Origin: Spirogloea muscicola
Lineage: Eukaryota > Streptophyta > Zygnematophyceae > Spirogloeales > Spirogloeaceae
Length of the DNA stretch: 25,060 nt
Assembly (NCBI GenBank): GCA_009602725.1
Contig: WELB01000046.1
Coordinates: 359,619-384,678, forward strand
Reading direction: 5' to 3'
Made by a program: the position numbers and the translations under genes. This document shows positions 10,078-18,728 of this stretch, in pieces; positions within the stretch are counted from its first letter, which is position 1, and each line of letters begins with the position of its first letter. The notes below the pieces were generated by a model. The model made no database searches. It had not been told where the DNA came from and saw nothing but the letters and a program-made list of their open reading frames with translations.

Positions 10078-12385
10078 TCAGCGCACAGTCTGGCTGACAG
10101 CCATCTCGAATTCGGCCGCGGCTTGTTCAGTGTCCTCGTTCACAAACATCTGGGAGACGATGCTGGGGGGTAGCGCAAAGGTGGACACGCCCTCTTCTGC
10201 CAGAGCCTGCACTTGCGCCACATCCTTGATGGAAGCCACGAGGATGCGCATCTCGCTATCAGTGGCAATCACCATCTTCTGCATAAGCCACAGGTGCACA
10301 TGATGGGGTTAGAAGGATAAATGGGTAGCCTTACAGATGACCGACCAGGTATCACCATACACATCCCCATCAGCGTGACAAGGTAAAGGTATTGAGGTGA
10401 GTCCACTTAAGCTTGATACTAAATATCAAATTGAGAGGTACACATAGAATATGTACATGCGACAATGAGACGATGAGACAATGCAGGTGCTTAAATAGTA
10501 AGTAAGCTCAAATGTTTGAAGAGGAGGATAGAACCATTAGTGAAATAGAGCCCTTTAGCAGGTTCAAGATGGCAGTGCAGTGCAGCAGAGAGGATGGGTG
10601 AGCTAGATCACTGAAGAACTCAGGACAGGGCGATAAGGAGGAATAGAAGGTGGACAGTAGCAAGTCAAGGTTGGAGTCTGAGCAAGCTTGCAACCTGCAT
10701 GGACAGGATCTCCTTCATAGCATCTCGCCCTTTGCTAGAGATGCGGCCCAAGTACGGGGCTGCGTAGCTCGCGCCCACGGAGGCTGCAAGTATGGCCTGA
10801 AAGTACACGAGCAAAGAAGAGGCGCATCTTAGCAGGCTGGGTCCGCTTGAGCGGCCACGTAATACAATGGACAATCTGAGAGGATCTTGAGGCAGTATCT
10901 GGATTTTTGTAAGTGACACGGTAAGTGACATCACAATCAAGACGTGCTCGACTCTATAACATATATTGCTTGCTGGCAGCTGACCTGGTGTGCTGCAAAG
11001 ACGCCGGTCATGGTCACCCGTACTCCTGAGCTTATGAGAGAGGCGGCCGCTTCAAGCCCATCCTTGGTGATTGGGACCTTCACCTGCATTGGGGACGTGC
11101 GGCCTCTCAACGTGGCGCTAGCTATTACGCTGGACGCGTGATTCTTCACAACACCTGCCTTAGCACTCAAGAATTTGCAATCAACTTGAAGCTCCCAATT
11201 GTCTGATTACATTTGCAGACATAGTGCTGAGACTGACCGTCACGGTGTCAATGTCGATGGCAGCCAGTCGGTGGCCGATGTCGATGTACTCATCGGTGGA
11301 CCCGCCCCAAGCCTGCAGCTGGATCTCATTGATGCCCTGTCCGAGCGCAGCCACAGAAGGCACCACTCTAAGTACTTACTGTCTAAAAGGCTCAAGGACG
11401 TTTTCAGAAAGCACGCTCCACGCTCTCTAAGAGTACAAAAGAGCAAATGAGAAACTTTGAGGACAATCATCCATAACACAGGCTGGTGAGAGCTCTAGCT
11501 GTCGCCGCCGGAGCTCAGCAGTCATTCAAGGACCAGTCCAGTGGTCGCAGGAGCATGCTGTCCAGCATTCCTGGTCATGCTGCGGAGACCCACATGGAGG
11601 AACCTCCGTGTATCGAACTAATGGAAGGCCATAATGGAAGGCCAGAGTGGGCAAGCACAACCCACATGGGAGACGGCGATCTCGGTGAGCCGGCGGAGGC
11701 TCTTGACGGAGCACCGCACGCCGGCGTGCTCGAGCAACACCGGGTTGGTCGTCACGCCTGCAAGTCACTCCTTTACGTTACGGAATAGTATTACACCGAT
11801 CTCATGCCTTAACTTTGGGAGTGCGTGTATTCTTTCTTGCAATTCTCTACTCATATCGCCTGCTGCGAGGCCAGCCAGGCCGCGGGCAAGCCGAGACCCG
11901 GAGCGGCTCGGGCGGCCCTCCGACGGGGCCGTTTCGCCTTGGCTTCAGGGTTTAGGATTTGAACCTGTGACCTTCAGATTACCAAATTAGGGTTTAGAGC
12001 TGCAGAGGCGGCGGCGCAGAGAGGGGTATTTGTCGACGGATTGGGGCCTGATTTCAATGGCGCGCGCACCGTGGAAGGCCGCGGAGGGGAGCCAGAGGTC
12101 CCACTGCGCCGCGTCGGCGGAGTCGAGGAAGAGGCGCAGGTCGCCGCGGTTGGCCTCCGCCGCCTCCGCCTCCCACTCCCCGCCGTCGTCCTCCTCCTCC
12201 TCCTCCTCCCCGCCGCCGCCGCCGCCGTCGTTGGCCCAGGCCACGTCCTCGTCCTCGTCGTCGTCCTCGTCGTCGTCCAGGTCCTCGCGCGCCACGGCAC
12301 CGCCGCCGCGCCGCGCCGCCGCTGGCCGCCGCNGGCGCGCCGCGAATGCCGCCGCGGCCGCCGCCGCCGCCGCCGCCGCCGGCAT
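10078..12385 (-). CDS. Transaldolase / fructose-6-phosphate aldolase (TalC-like) family protein, 6 exons
   Basis: Minus-strand exons in order: 12385-12070, 11757-about 11662, about 11365-11238, 11083-10985, 10796-10695, 10278-10078 (TGA). The total is about 313 residues. Family marks: LRLFLDSADA (Asp about 88, equivalent to the FSA N-terminal Asp), VTTNPVLLEHAG, QLQAWGG, VKVPITKDG (Schiff-base Lys about 182), GVRVTMTGVFAAHQ, YAAPYLGRI and ILVASIKD followed by FALPPSI. The fold is a TIM-barrel class I aldolase that transfers or cleaves a dihydroxyacetone unit; the precise substrate is not predictable. The first 80 residues are unusual: poly-Ala, Arg-rich, then Asp/Glu and Gly runs; the Ala/Arg part could act as a plastid transit peptide, which is inference. 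One ambiguous base (N at 12333) lies in exon 1. The exon 2/3 border is the least certain; the ends given keep the frame. Confidence 0.82.
11930..12000 (-). repeat. tRNA-like fragment in intron 1 of the aldolase gene
   Basis: On the minus strand, 11965-11955 reads GGTTCAAATCC, a B-box/T-loop match. It is preceded by TGGTAATCTGAAGGTCACA, which resembles the anticodon arm and variable region of a tRNA. A complete acceptor stem and D arm are not visible, so it is likely a SINE or tRNA pseudogene fragment. Confidence 0.3.
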
Positions 12386-12540
12386 CGGGCCGGGAACGGG
12401 GGAGTGTCGTCAGGCGGATATTCGGGACTGGTCCCGGTTACGGCTCCGGTCACGGTCACGTTCTCGGCTTCGTCCGCGGTCGCGGTCACGGTGTGCGGCT
12501 CGCGGCTCCGGTGGAGGTTCTCTCGTCCGATGCTAATTAT
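12386..12540. promoter_or_regulatory. GC-rich leader of the aldolase gene with GGTCACGG-type imperfect repeats
   Basis: Between about 12425 and 12500 the sequence iterates short GGTNACGG/GGTCNCGG units. It lies immediately 5' of the aldolase start on the minus strand, so it is the probable 5' UTR or promoter. No TATA box is recognised. Confidence 0.3.
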
Positions 12541-12568
12541 AGACGCAACAAAGTGCCTGTTATAGCGA

Positions 12569-12657
12569 GTTATAGATGGTCCTTGCTTATTACTTATGTC
12601 TTTCGGGATTTTGTGACTGTTATAGATGGTCCTTGCTTATTACTTATGTCTTTCGGG
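12569..12657 (+). repeat. Tandem duplication, 39-bp identical core with period 50
   Basis: The string starting GTTATAGATGGTCC and ending TCTTTCGGG occurs at 12569-12607 and again at 12619-12657 with no difference seen. The second copy runs straight into a tail of the repeat family (12658 onward). Confidence 0.85.
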
Positions 12658-12735
12658 CCCCTTCAGACCTTGTCAACTTTTCGGGCTGGCTTTCCACAGC
12701 CATTGCCCCATTTTGGGAAGCCACTTCCTTTCACA
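12640..12735 (+). mobile_element. LINE-like family 3' tail, plus orientation
   Basis: The tail runs TTTCGGGCCCCTTCAGACC, then TTGTC, then the core GGGCTGGC at 12683-12690 and TTTCCACAGCC. It matches the block order found after the coding remnants at 13133 and 17827. Confidence 0.65.
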
Positions 12736-12784
12736 ACCCTCCCCCCTCTTACAACAGCTCTTCTTATCACAAGGCAGTGGCTGT

Positions 12785-13010
12785 GAACGAAGAAAGTCGC
12801 ACTCCCAATGGGGGCAAGGGCTGCGAAAAGCCAGCCCAAAAAGAATTGACTAAGGGAACAGGGAACAGGGAAGTGCTCGCACATGGAGGGTAGGGGCTGG
12901 GAAAGGCCAGCCCAAAAGAATGGACAAGGTCCAAAGAGCCAAAGGGAGCCGGAAAGCTGTAAGAGCCAGCCCATATAGAGTGGACAACGGATGAGCCACT
13001 TTCTTTGACT
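12785..13010 (-). mobile_element. Cluster of three minus-orientation tails of the same family
   Basis: Reverse-complement cores (GCCAGCCC) lie at 12830-12837, 12906-12913 and 12965-12972. Each is preceded on the plus strand by the complementary CAGCC or GGGGCTGG half of the hairpin and followed by an AAAAGAATGGAC-like block, the reverse complement of the GTCCATTCTTTT block of other tails. With the plus-strand tail at 12683 they form an inverted cluster. Confidence 0.65.
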
Positions 13011-13060
13011 CCGCTGAGGCGATTCCCTTCCCTTCCGACCTTGTACATTCCTTTGGACTG

Positions 13061-13615
13061 GTGGCTCGACCTACTCCAGCGACTTGCGCGGCGTGCTGTG
13101 TCCGGACGCCAAGAACAGCAGAGCTAGCCATCGGGTCGCTTGCTCAAGTTTCCAGGATGCGACCTGCAATAGCCCTGCAGCGGTCCTCAGGATTTGCCGT
13201 CTGCTTACGTCGCGCCTTGGCTGCTGCCTCCGGGTTCCGTCAGGACGACGCGTTTCCGCCCTCTATTAAGTGTGATCCTCACTTGCTCGAGCTTATTGAG
13301 CGCCTCTTGCTGACGTCTTGGAGGCTCGTATCTCTCCTTCCGGCCCTTTCAGACCTTGTAGATTCCTTGGGCTGGCCTCTCACAGCCATAGCCGTACATT
13401 GGAAGAGCTCTTTGAATTTGGGCTGGCCTCTCACAGCTGTTGCCTTGCCTTCAAAGAGCTGTTTATTGGTACTTGGTACAAGCACTTGCTTAATTGTGTG
13501 TTTCAGCGCTGTTCGGCTCCTTCGAACCTTGTCGAGACTTTTCGGGCTGGCTTTTCACAGCCCTCGATCCCTTTATGAAAGGTCACCTCCTCTGTGCTGT
13601 GTCGTGCCATCATAA
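13061..13615 (+). mobile_element. Decayed LINE-like element: ORF C-terminal remnant plus iterated tail
   Basis: An open frame at 13061-13615 contains GSLAQVSRMRPAIALQRSS and RRALAAASGF (about 13133-13264). These match the inverted-duplication copies (GSLAQVYRMRLAVSLQRS, RAGRALAAAS). Downstream are three tail cores at 13369, 13420 and 13544; the first two are 51 bp apart, so the tail unit is tandemly iterated. The conserved RMRLAVSLQR-type segment resembles, from memory, the C-terminal end of reverse-transcriptase ORFs of some non-LTR elements; the assignment is inferred and the catalytic part is absent. Confidence 0.55.
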
Positions 13616-13697
13616 CCTGTCGACTGCCTATTTCTTGTCGATCTGACTAGGACAGCTGACTGGGCTTCACACGTGGCCTTTTAGGCTGACTGATCCA

Positions 13698-13808
13698 CTT
13701 TTGTGTGTGATTCACGCTAAGGATGGAGGACCACTTTTTCTTCCTATGTGGCTCCCAGGCTGGGTCATACCCTTTTGTGTGTGATTCACGCTAACAATGG
13801 AGGTCCAC
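13698..13808 (+). repeat. Direct repeat of about 36 bp, period 74
   Basis: CTTTTGTGTGTGATTCACGC begins at 13698 and again at 13772. Both copies continue into CTAA, two changed bases, ATGGAGG and a CCAC end. Confidence 0.8.
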
Positions 13809-13828
13809 CCATCTCTGACTCTCTCTCT

Positions 13829-13935
13829 CTCGATGACAACAACGACAACGACCGCTCATCCAATGCGGACAACAACAACGACAACAACAACATCGTCCGC
13901 TCATCAAATGCGGGCGACATCAACAACGGAGCAAC
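13829..13935 (+). repeat. ACAAC/GACAAC-rich simple repeat with a duplicated 16-bp segment
   Basis: CT microsatellite is followed by iterated GACAAC and AACAAC units. CGCTCATCCAATGCGG and its near-copy with one change (CGCTCATCAAATGCGG) separate the runs. This is probably low-complexity slippage. Confidence 0.6.
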
Positions 13936-13984
13936 TACAAAGGCCCAAGCCCACGCACGACGCCAACCGGCCGAAGACCGTTCA

Positions 13985-14095
13985 AGGCGAAGAAAGGGCT
14001 CGCCCATTGAGGATAGGGGCTGGAAAAGCCAGCCCAAAAAAGAGAGAGAATGAACAAAGAATGAACAAAAAGAATGAACAAAGTACGAGTACGTC
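13985..14095 (-). mobile_element. Minus-orientation tail copy with an iterated AGAATGAACAAA end
   Basis: The core GCCAGCCC lies at 14028-14035, preceded by GGCTCGCCCATTGAGGATAG. Outside it are three AGAATGAACAAA-like units (about 14044-14085) ending in AAAGTACGAG. The same blocks end the arms of the inverted duplication, so this is a separate, very similar tail. Confidence 0.65.
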
Positions 14096-14433
14096 AAGGC
14101 GCAACGAGGAAAAGCCCATCTACAAGCACCTCAACCACCAACAAGACCGTCAAGGTGGGCGCTATCGAATCGAAAGCGCTATCGAAGTGGTCGCCGGCGA
14201 TCGTGCCACGGACCATTGGAAATCACCATCGACGGTCAGGTCGGCCCCAGGGTCATCCAGCTTAGCCAACCAGCGTAGCCGACGGCCCCGCATCTGGCCT
14301 ATCAGGAAGCGCTAGGTTTCACCGCGTCCGGCCCATGTCGGAGAAAGAGCTCGCCCATTGAGGATAGGGGCTGGAACAGCCAGCCCAAAACAGAATGAGC
14401 AGAGTACAAGAAGCCCAAGAAAAAAGGGGGCCA

Positions 14434-14459
14434 GGCGAAGCACTAAGGCGAAGCACTAA
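14434..14459 (+). repeat. 13-bp tandem duplication next to the MITE
   Basis: GGCGAAGCACTAA is repeated exactly at 14434-14446 and 14447-14459. The second copy ends with the TAA that forms the left target-site duplication of the MITE. Confidence 0.9.
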
Positions 14460-14599
14460 GGGCCAATTTACACTCGACCGGTCGGTCACGGCTGAAGGGT
14501 ACGTGTCGCGCGTGTATGGCAGCTTGAAGTCAAGACTTTGCCAATTTGAGGCCAAATCGAGGCCAATGAGTGACCGACCGGTCTAGTGTAAATTGGCCC
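14460..14599. mobile_element. 140-bp Tourist-like MITE (PIF/Harbinger type) with 30-bp TIRs and TAA target duplication
   Basis: The termini GGGCCAATTTACACT... at 14460-14489 and their reverse complement at 14570-14599 match at 29 of 30 positions. The element is flanked by TAA at 14457-14459 and 14600-14602. A 3-bp TAA duplication with GC-rich TIR ends is typical of PIF/Harbinger-derived MITEs (family knowledge). No transposase is encoded, as expected. The sister arm of the surrounding palindrome keeps an uninterrupted site at about 15435-15437. Confidence 0.85.
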
Positions 14600-15014
14600 T
14601 AAGGAAGAAGCACACAAGAAGAAACAAAGCAGCTACTAACTACTCAGTAACCCCTGCTAAGCAGTCGCAGGTCAGAGAGGCTATGTTCCTGGAAGGACGT
14701 CTCCTGGCCAGAGCCAAGAGGCAGCAGCGAGGGCTCGGCCGGCACGCAGGTGCAGCGCACGGGCCATTGACCTCTGCAGCGAGACGGCCAGGCGCATGCG
14801 ATACACCTGGGCGAGCGACCCGGCTGCAGGAAAGTCCACCGGCTCCCCATGGAAGCGGCGAGCGACGGCGTGGCGGGCAAGCTGGTGGAGCAGTTCGAGC
14901 CACCGAGCACGCAACGCCCCGTGTGTGTCGATAGCCAGCGGGAAGAACTCGTCGGCCGGCGGATGGTCAGCGTACTTCAGTTCTTTTGCCCGAGCGGCGC
15001 AGGCGCGGAGAGCG

Positions 15015-15545
15015 CGCTCTATGCGGTCGCCGGCGCCGTGTGCGCTAAGGAGCTCAAGTACGCTGACCATCCGCCGGCAGACAAGTTCTTCCCGTTGGCC
15101 ATACAGTAGACACCCATGGGGCGCTGGGCGCTCGGTGGCTCGAGCTGCTCACCCAGCTCGCCCGCCACACCATCGCCCGTCGCTTCCATGGGGAGCCTGT
15201 AGGCTTCCCTGCAGCAGGGTCGCTGGCGCAATTGTATCGCATGCGCCTGGCCGTCTCGCTGCAGCGGTCGATGGCCCGTGCGCTGCACCTTCGTGCCGGC
15301 CGGGCTCTTGCTGCTGCCTCTGGCTCTGGCCAGGGGACCCACTTTCAGGACCCTAGCCTCTCTGATTTGCGGCTGCTTAGCAGGGGTTACTGAGTGATTT
15401 GCAGCTGCTTCCTTTCTTTGTGTGCTTTGTTTTCTTAGCGCTTCCTCTGGCCCCCTTCTCGTACTTTGTTCATTCCATTTGGGCTTTTCCAGCCCCTATC
15501 CTCAATGGGCGAGCCCTTCTTCTCTGCCAGGAAGTCCGCTTGGCA
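15015..15545 (+). mobile_element. Right arm of the head-to-head inverted LINE-like duplication, frameshifted
   Basis: On the plus strand it encodes KELKYADHPPADKFFPLAI, then a TAG and an insertion of about 5 bases near 15104-15110 compared with the left arm. The frame then resumes with THGALGARWLELLTQLARH, GSLAQLYRMRLAVSLQRS, RAGRALAAASGSGQG and a terminal LSDLRLLSRGY stop at about 15390. The tail follows (TTGGGCTTTTCCAGCCCC around 15478-15498, then CTCAATGGGCGAGC). The arm junction is the palindrome AGAGCGCGCTCT at 15009-15020. Confidence 0.6.
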
Positions 15546-16007
15546 GTACTCATCCTCCTGCCGCGCCTACGTCCACTCGCGCCTGCGTCCGCGAGAGCAT
15601 AGCCTGGGGCGCATACGGCGTGCGCGCATAGTGAGCCCTGCGCGGACCCGCTTCGACTGCGAGAAGTCGTCATATCTGTGCGGTGAGCAGTCTTGACATT
15701 GGACTGTTCTTGCAAGTCTTTATATCTGGAGTGTTGTGCTCAGTGCGCGTTTGAGTGCACGTTTCAATTCCGCTTGCTTGCGTGCATCCATTGGCTGCAT
15801 TGCTTGCCACGAATACAGAAAAGGTGCGGGCTGGTGCCGAGAATCATTGGAAGACTAGGGTAGCGGCCGCCCTTTGGGGGTCCTCGCACGCGTAGTGCTA
15901 GGAACAAACATACAAGTAGACAGCGATACCTTGAGACTCTTGATACTGGATACGGAATACTGGGCACTGTCGCGCGTTATTTTAGTTTAAATAAAAACAG
16001 TCATCAC
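15546..16007. other. Spacer between the two large palindromes
   Basis: No coding exon or tail core is seen. A TGGTGCCGAGAATC string near 15831 looks like a tRNA-complementary primer-binding site, but no LTR border was found next to it. Confidence 0.4.
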
Positions 16008-17250
16008 GTCAAAGAGCACAACACGTGAACAAGTCCACAACGGTTGAAATTGGACTATGTAGCATCCCCCCCCCCCCAACTGTCAGTCCTGGCACAGGTT
16101 GAACAGTTGGGTGAGTATCTCAGCAAGTTGTCGAGTCGCTTTGGCTTCGAGCTCTGACTCTGTCCATGTAGCAGCAATGGCAACTCCTTGATTTCCCATG
16201 ACTTCCAACTCCTTAGCCTTTGACTGAGCCAATGCCTTAGATCTCTAAAGATTAATTCCCCTCTGAAGAGATTTCAAATACACGAAATTTCTCTTATCGT
16301 TTACTTTTGTCTTGTGACAGGGTGAACAGTGGACTTAATAGTAGTACTTGTTCCTTATCTGAAACATCTGACCATCACTTCTCCAGTCCATTTGTGATGA
16401 TTTGCAGGAGGTGGATTGGTAATGACCCCCAATGAGTTCTTCCTTAACTTCATCCAATTCCTGACCCCAAGAGTAGTCAACTTGACTCCGTCATAGGATT
16501 CAGGAGTGGTCGGAAGGGGATGATCTTGATGATGATGATGATGATGTTCAAATGATAATGGTGAAGAGGAAGAGGAGGTGTCATGCGTGAGGGCGTCGAT
16601 GCGGGATTACGTCGATGAATTCAAAGAGAGACAAGGATTCATCGACGTAATCTCGCATACGCCCTCGCGCATGACACCTCCTCTTCCTCCTCCTCCTCAC
16701 CATCATCATCATGAAAATCATCATTATCATCAAGATCATCCCCTTCCTACCACTCCTGAATCCTATGACGGAGTCAAGTTGACTACTCTTGGGGTCAGGA
16801 ATTGGATGAAGTTAAGGAAGAACTCATTGGGGGTCATCACCAATCCACCTCCTGCAAATCATCACAAATGGACTGGAGAAGTGATGGTCAGATGTTTCAA
16901 ATAAGGAACAAGTACTACTATCAAGTCCACTGTTCACCCTGTCACAAGACAAAAGTAAACGACAAGAGAAATTTCGTGTATTTGAAATCTCTTCAGAGGG
17001 GAATTAATCTTCAGAGATCTAAGGCATTGGCTCAGTCAAAGGCTTAGGAGTTGGAAGTCATGGGAAATCAAGGAGTTGCCATTGCTGCTACATGGACAGA
17101 GTCAGAGCTCGAAGCCAAAGTGACTCCACAACTTGCTGAGATACTCACCCAACTGTTCAACCTGTGCCAGGACTGACAGTTGGGGGGGGGGGGATGCTAC
17201 ATAGTCCAATTTCAACCGTTGTGGACTTGTTCACGTGTGTGCTCTTTGAC
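16008..17250. mobile_element. Large palindrome built from an LTR-retrotransposon 3' end (gag-like remnant, polypurine tract, LTR start)
   Basis: Arms 16008-16619 and 16638-17250 are near-perfect reverse complements around an 18-bp spacer. In the right arm, plus strand, a broken His- and Pro-rich reading frame (16640-17180, several stops) is followed by a run of 12 G and an A (17182-17194). TGCTACATAG comes next at 17195, which fits a polypurine tract followed by an LTR starting TG. The left arm mirrors this (12 C at 16066-16077; LTR start read leftward from about 16064). Only about 56 bp of LTR-like sequence is in each arm. No protease, integrase or reverse transcriptase is present. The gag-like reading is an inference from position and broken frames, not from a recognised domain. 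Confidence 0.6.
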
Positions 17251-17479
17251 AACTGACAACAATCGTTATGGTTCACTTCTTATCAGACTGTTCTTCATGT
17301 CGGCTGGTTATGATAGCCAACATCTTCGTTTTTGTTGTGTATTTAGTAGGCCAGTACGTCAGCATTTATCTTCTTCTGGACTCATCGACGCCATTTCGCA
17401 TCGACGCCTCTGCGCACGACAGCTGGCCTCTCACTGCCATATCCTTACCCAGTCATATCCTTACACTTACACGCCTGCT

Positions 17480-17800
17480 CGGCTACACAGGATGCCCCTT
17501 GCCATTCTTACAGGATGCGCCTTGCCATCTCCTGCAGCCTTCCTTGGTATTCGTTGTCCTCTTGCAAGCAGGCCGCGTCTTGGCTGCTAACTCAAGGTCC
17601 CGCCAGGGCGAAGCTTTTCCACCCTCAACTATTCTGATCTGCACTTGCTGACTATGGGTTATTGAGCGCCCACTTGCAGAAGGCTTTTCATGACAGGAGT
17701 CATGAAGAGTAGTCTCATGCTTTTGCGCCTTTCGGCCCTTTCAGACCTTGCACATCTCTTGGGGCTGGCCTCTCACAGCCATTGCCTTACATGGAGGGTG
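17480..17800 (+). mobile_element. Decayed LINE-like element, third coding remnant with tail
   Basis: The frame through 17519-17647 reads LQAGRVLAANSRSRQGEAFP, which parallels RAGRALAAASGFRQDDAFPP of the copy at 13133 and RAGRALAAASGSGQG of the right arm. An upstream stretch duplicates itself roughly (two GATGCNCCTTGCCAT-like starts near 17490 and 17514). The tail core is at 17762-17769, preceded by CGGCCCTTTCAGACCTTG. Confidence 0.5.
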
Positions 17801-17820
17801 CTCTTTTCCAGTGGAAGGGC

Positions 17821-18150
17821 TTATGATCCTCTTTGGTCTTCCGCATGCGGCTGTCTGTCTCTTTCCAACCCTCCCTGGCTCACGCCGTCCACTTGCGGGC
17901 AGGCCGCGCTATGGCTGCTGCTTCTGGGTCTCAGCGTGGTGCTTCTTTCCAAGCTGCGCGTTACTCCGACTTGCTGCTGCTCACTTGTGGTTACTAAGCT
18001 TCCATCTGCAGTGGTCTCGTGCATTGCTGTGTGGTTTAGTCGTCTTTCGGCTCACTGGACCTTGTCCAGTCTTTTCGGGCTGGCCTTTGCCAGCTCCTCT
18101 TCTCTACTCTTCTCTATGGCCGAACACACTTTCTTCTATCTCAGAAGTGG
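17821..18150 (+). mobile_element. Decayed LINE-like element, fourth coding remnant with tail
   Basis: The frame 17827-17997 reads SSLVFRMRLSVSFQPSLAHA, then VHLRAGRAMAAASGSQRG and YSDLLLLTCGY followed by TAA. This matches the right-arm C-terminus nearly residue for residue in layout (RMRLAVSLQRS, LHLRAGRALAAASGSGQG, LSDLRLLSRGY, stop). The tail core follows at 18077-18084 after CTTGTCCAGTCTTTTC. It is one of the best-preserved C-terminal ends in the window. Confidence 0.55.
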
Positions 18151-18264
18151 GGAGGCCAGTCCATAGGAATGGACACATCTCCTCCTGCAGCCCAGTTACT
18201 TTTATATCCAGATCCAATTTCCAGACCTTATCCGGGGATCCAATTTCCGGCGATGTCAGACCTT

Positions 18265-18450
18265 GTTCTACAAGCTGTGTTTTACTGTAGTCCTTTTACG
18301 GCACCTCTTTCTTTGGCTTTGGACAATGTCCATTATTTTTGGGCTGGCTTTCCCAGCCACCAGTCAATCTGGCCGCGCTTGTTGATTTCCCAGCCCTTCT
18401 TCTCTATGGGCGAGCTCTTTCTTGGGCTGGCCTTACACAGCCAGTGTCTT
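18265..18450 (+). mobile_element. Tandem pair of tails of the repeat family
   Basis: Cores lie at 18341-18348 and 18424-18431. The block before the first core is the TTTGGACAATGTCCATT version of the tail. TCTATGGGCGAGCTCTTTC follows it and leads into the second core, showing unit iteration. Confidence 0.6.
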
Positions 18451-18728
18451 ACTGTAAGAATACTATCTCTTCAGCACAGCTTGCAAGCTTGAACTGCCGG
18501 GCAATAACCCGCAAAGCTCAGATTCATGCTCCAAAGCGGGTGCGCGCCGCTCCACCCACCACGTCAGCCGGCGGGGTCGCATTCCCACTGAGCCCACCCC
18601 CTCTCCTGCCTGCAGGCCCCCTTNGCCGCCGCCGCCGCTGCGGCATTGCCTCGGGGTCGGCGCCCGGGCTCCCGCAGAGGGCCTCCAGGCCTCCTCCGCT
18701 GTTCTCCTGCCGTCAGCTGGGTGCCCAG

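Larger units (their letters stand above)
14335..15014 (-). mobile_element. Left arm of a head-to-head inverted LINE-like duplication
   Basis: On the minus strand the arm encodes KELKYADHPPADEFFPLAID, then the GSLAQVYRMRLAVSLQRS and RAGRALAAAS segments (open about 15070-14681), followed by a 3' region and the tail core at 14386-14379. The order is the same as in the right arm. The 3' part is interrupted by a 140-bp MITE at 14460-14599. The fragment looks like the C-terminal end of a retrotransposon ORF; no reverse-transcriptase catalytic motif is present, so the copy is 5'-truncated and inactive. Confidence 0.6.

Noticed and set aside
11974-12489. Longer overlapping minus-strand open frame in the aldolase first exon
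   Set aside because: It is a different frame produced by GC-rich repeats; the frame with FLDSAD and the ATG at 12385 is the real one.
12030-12786. Several plus-strand open frames over the aldolase first exon
   Set aside because: They are antisense shadows of the acidic and Ala-rich repeats, rich in Ser, Pro and Arg, with no motif.
12655-13010. CRISPR-like array from repeated GGGCTGGC units
   Set aside because: Units occur in both orientations, diverge, have irregular spacing and sit in a eukaryotic repeat island.
15828-15850. Primer-binding-site-like TGGTGCCGAGAATC
   Set aside because: No LTR end precedes it and its orientation does not fit the adjacent palindrome arm; one short match is weak.
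16578-17047. His-rich open frames in the LTR palindrome as a host gene
   Set aside because: They cross the palindrome centre, contain stops and frame changes, and end at a polypurine tract and LTR-like start, so they are retroelement remnants.
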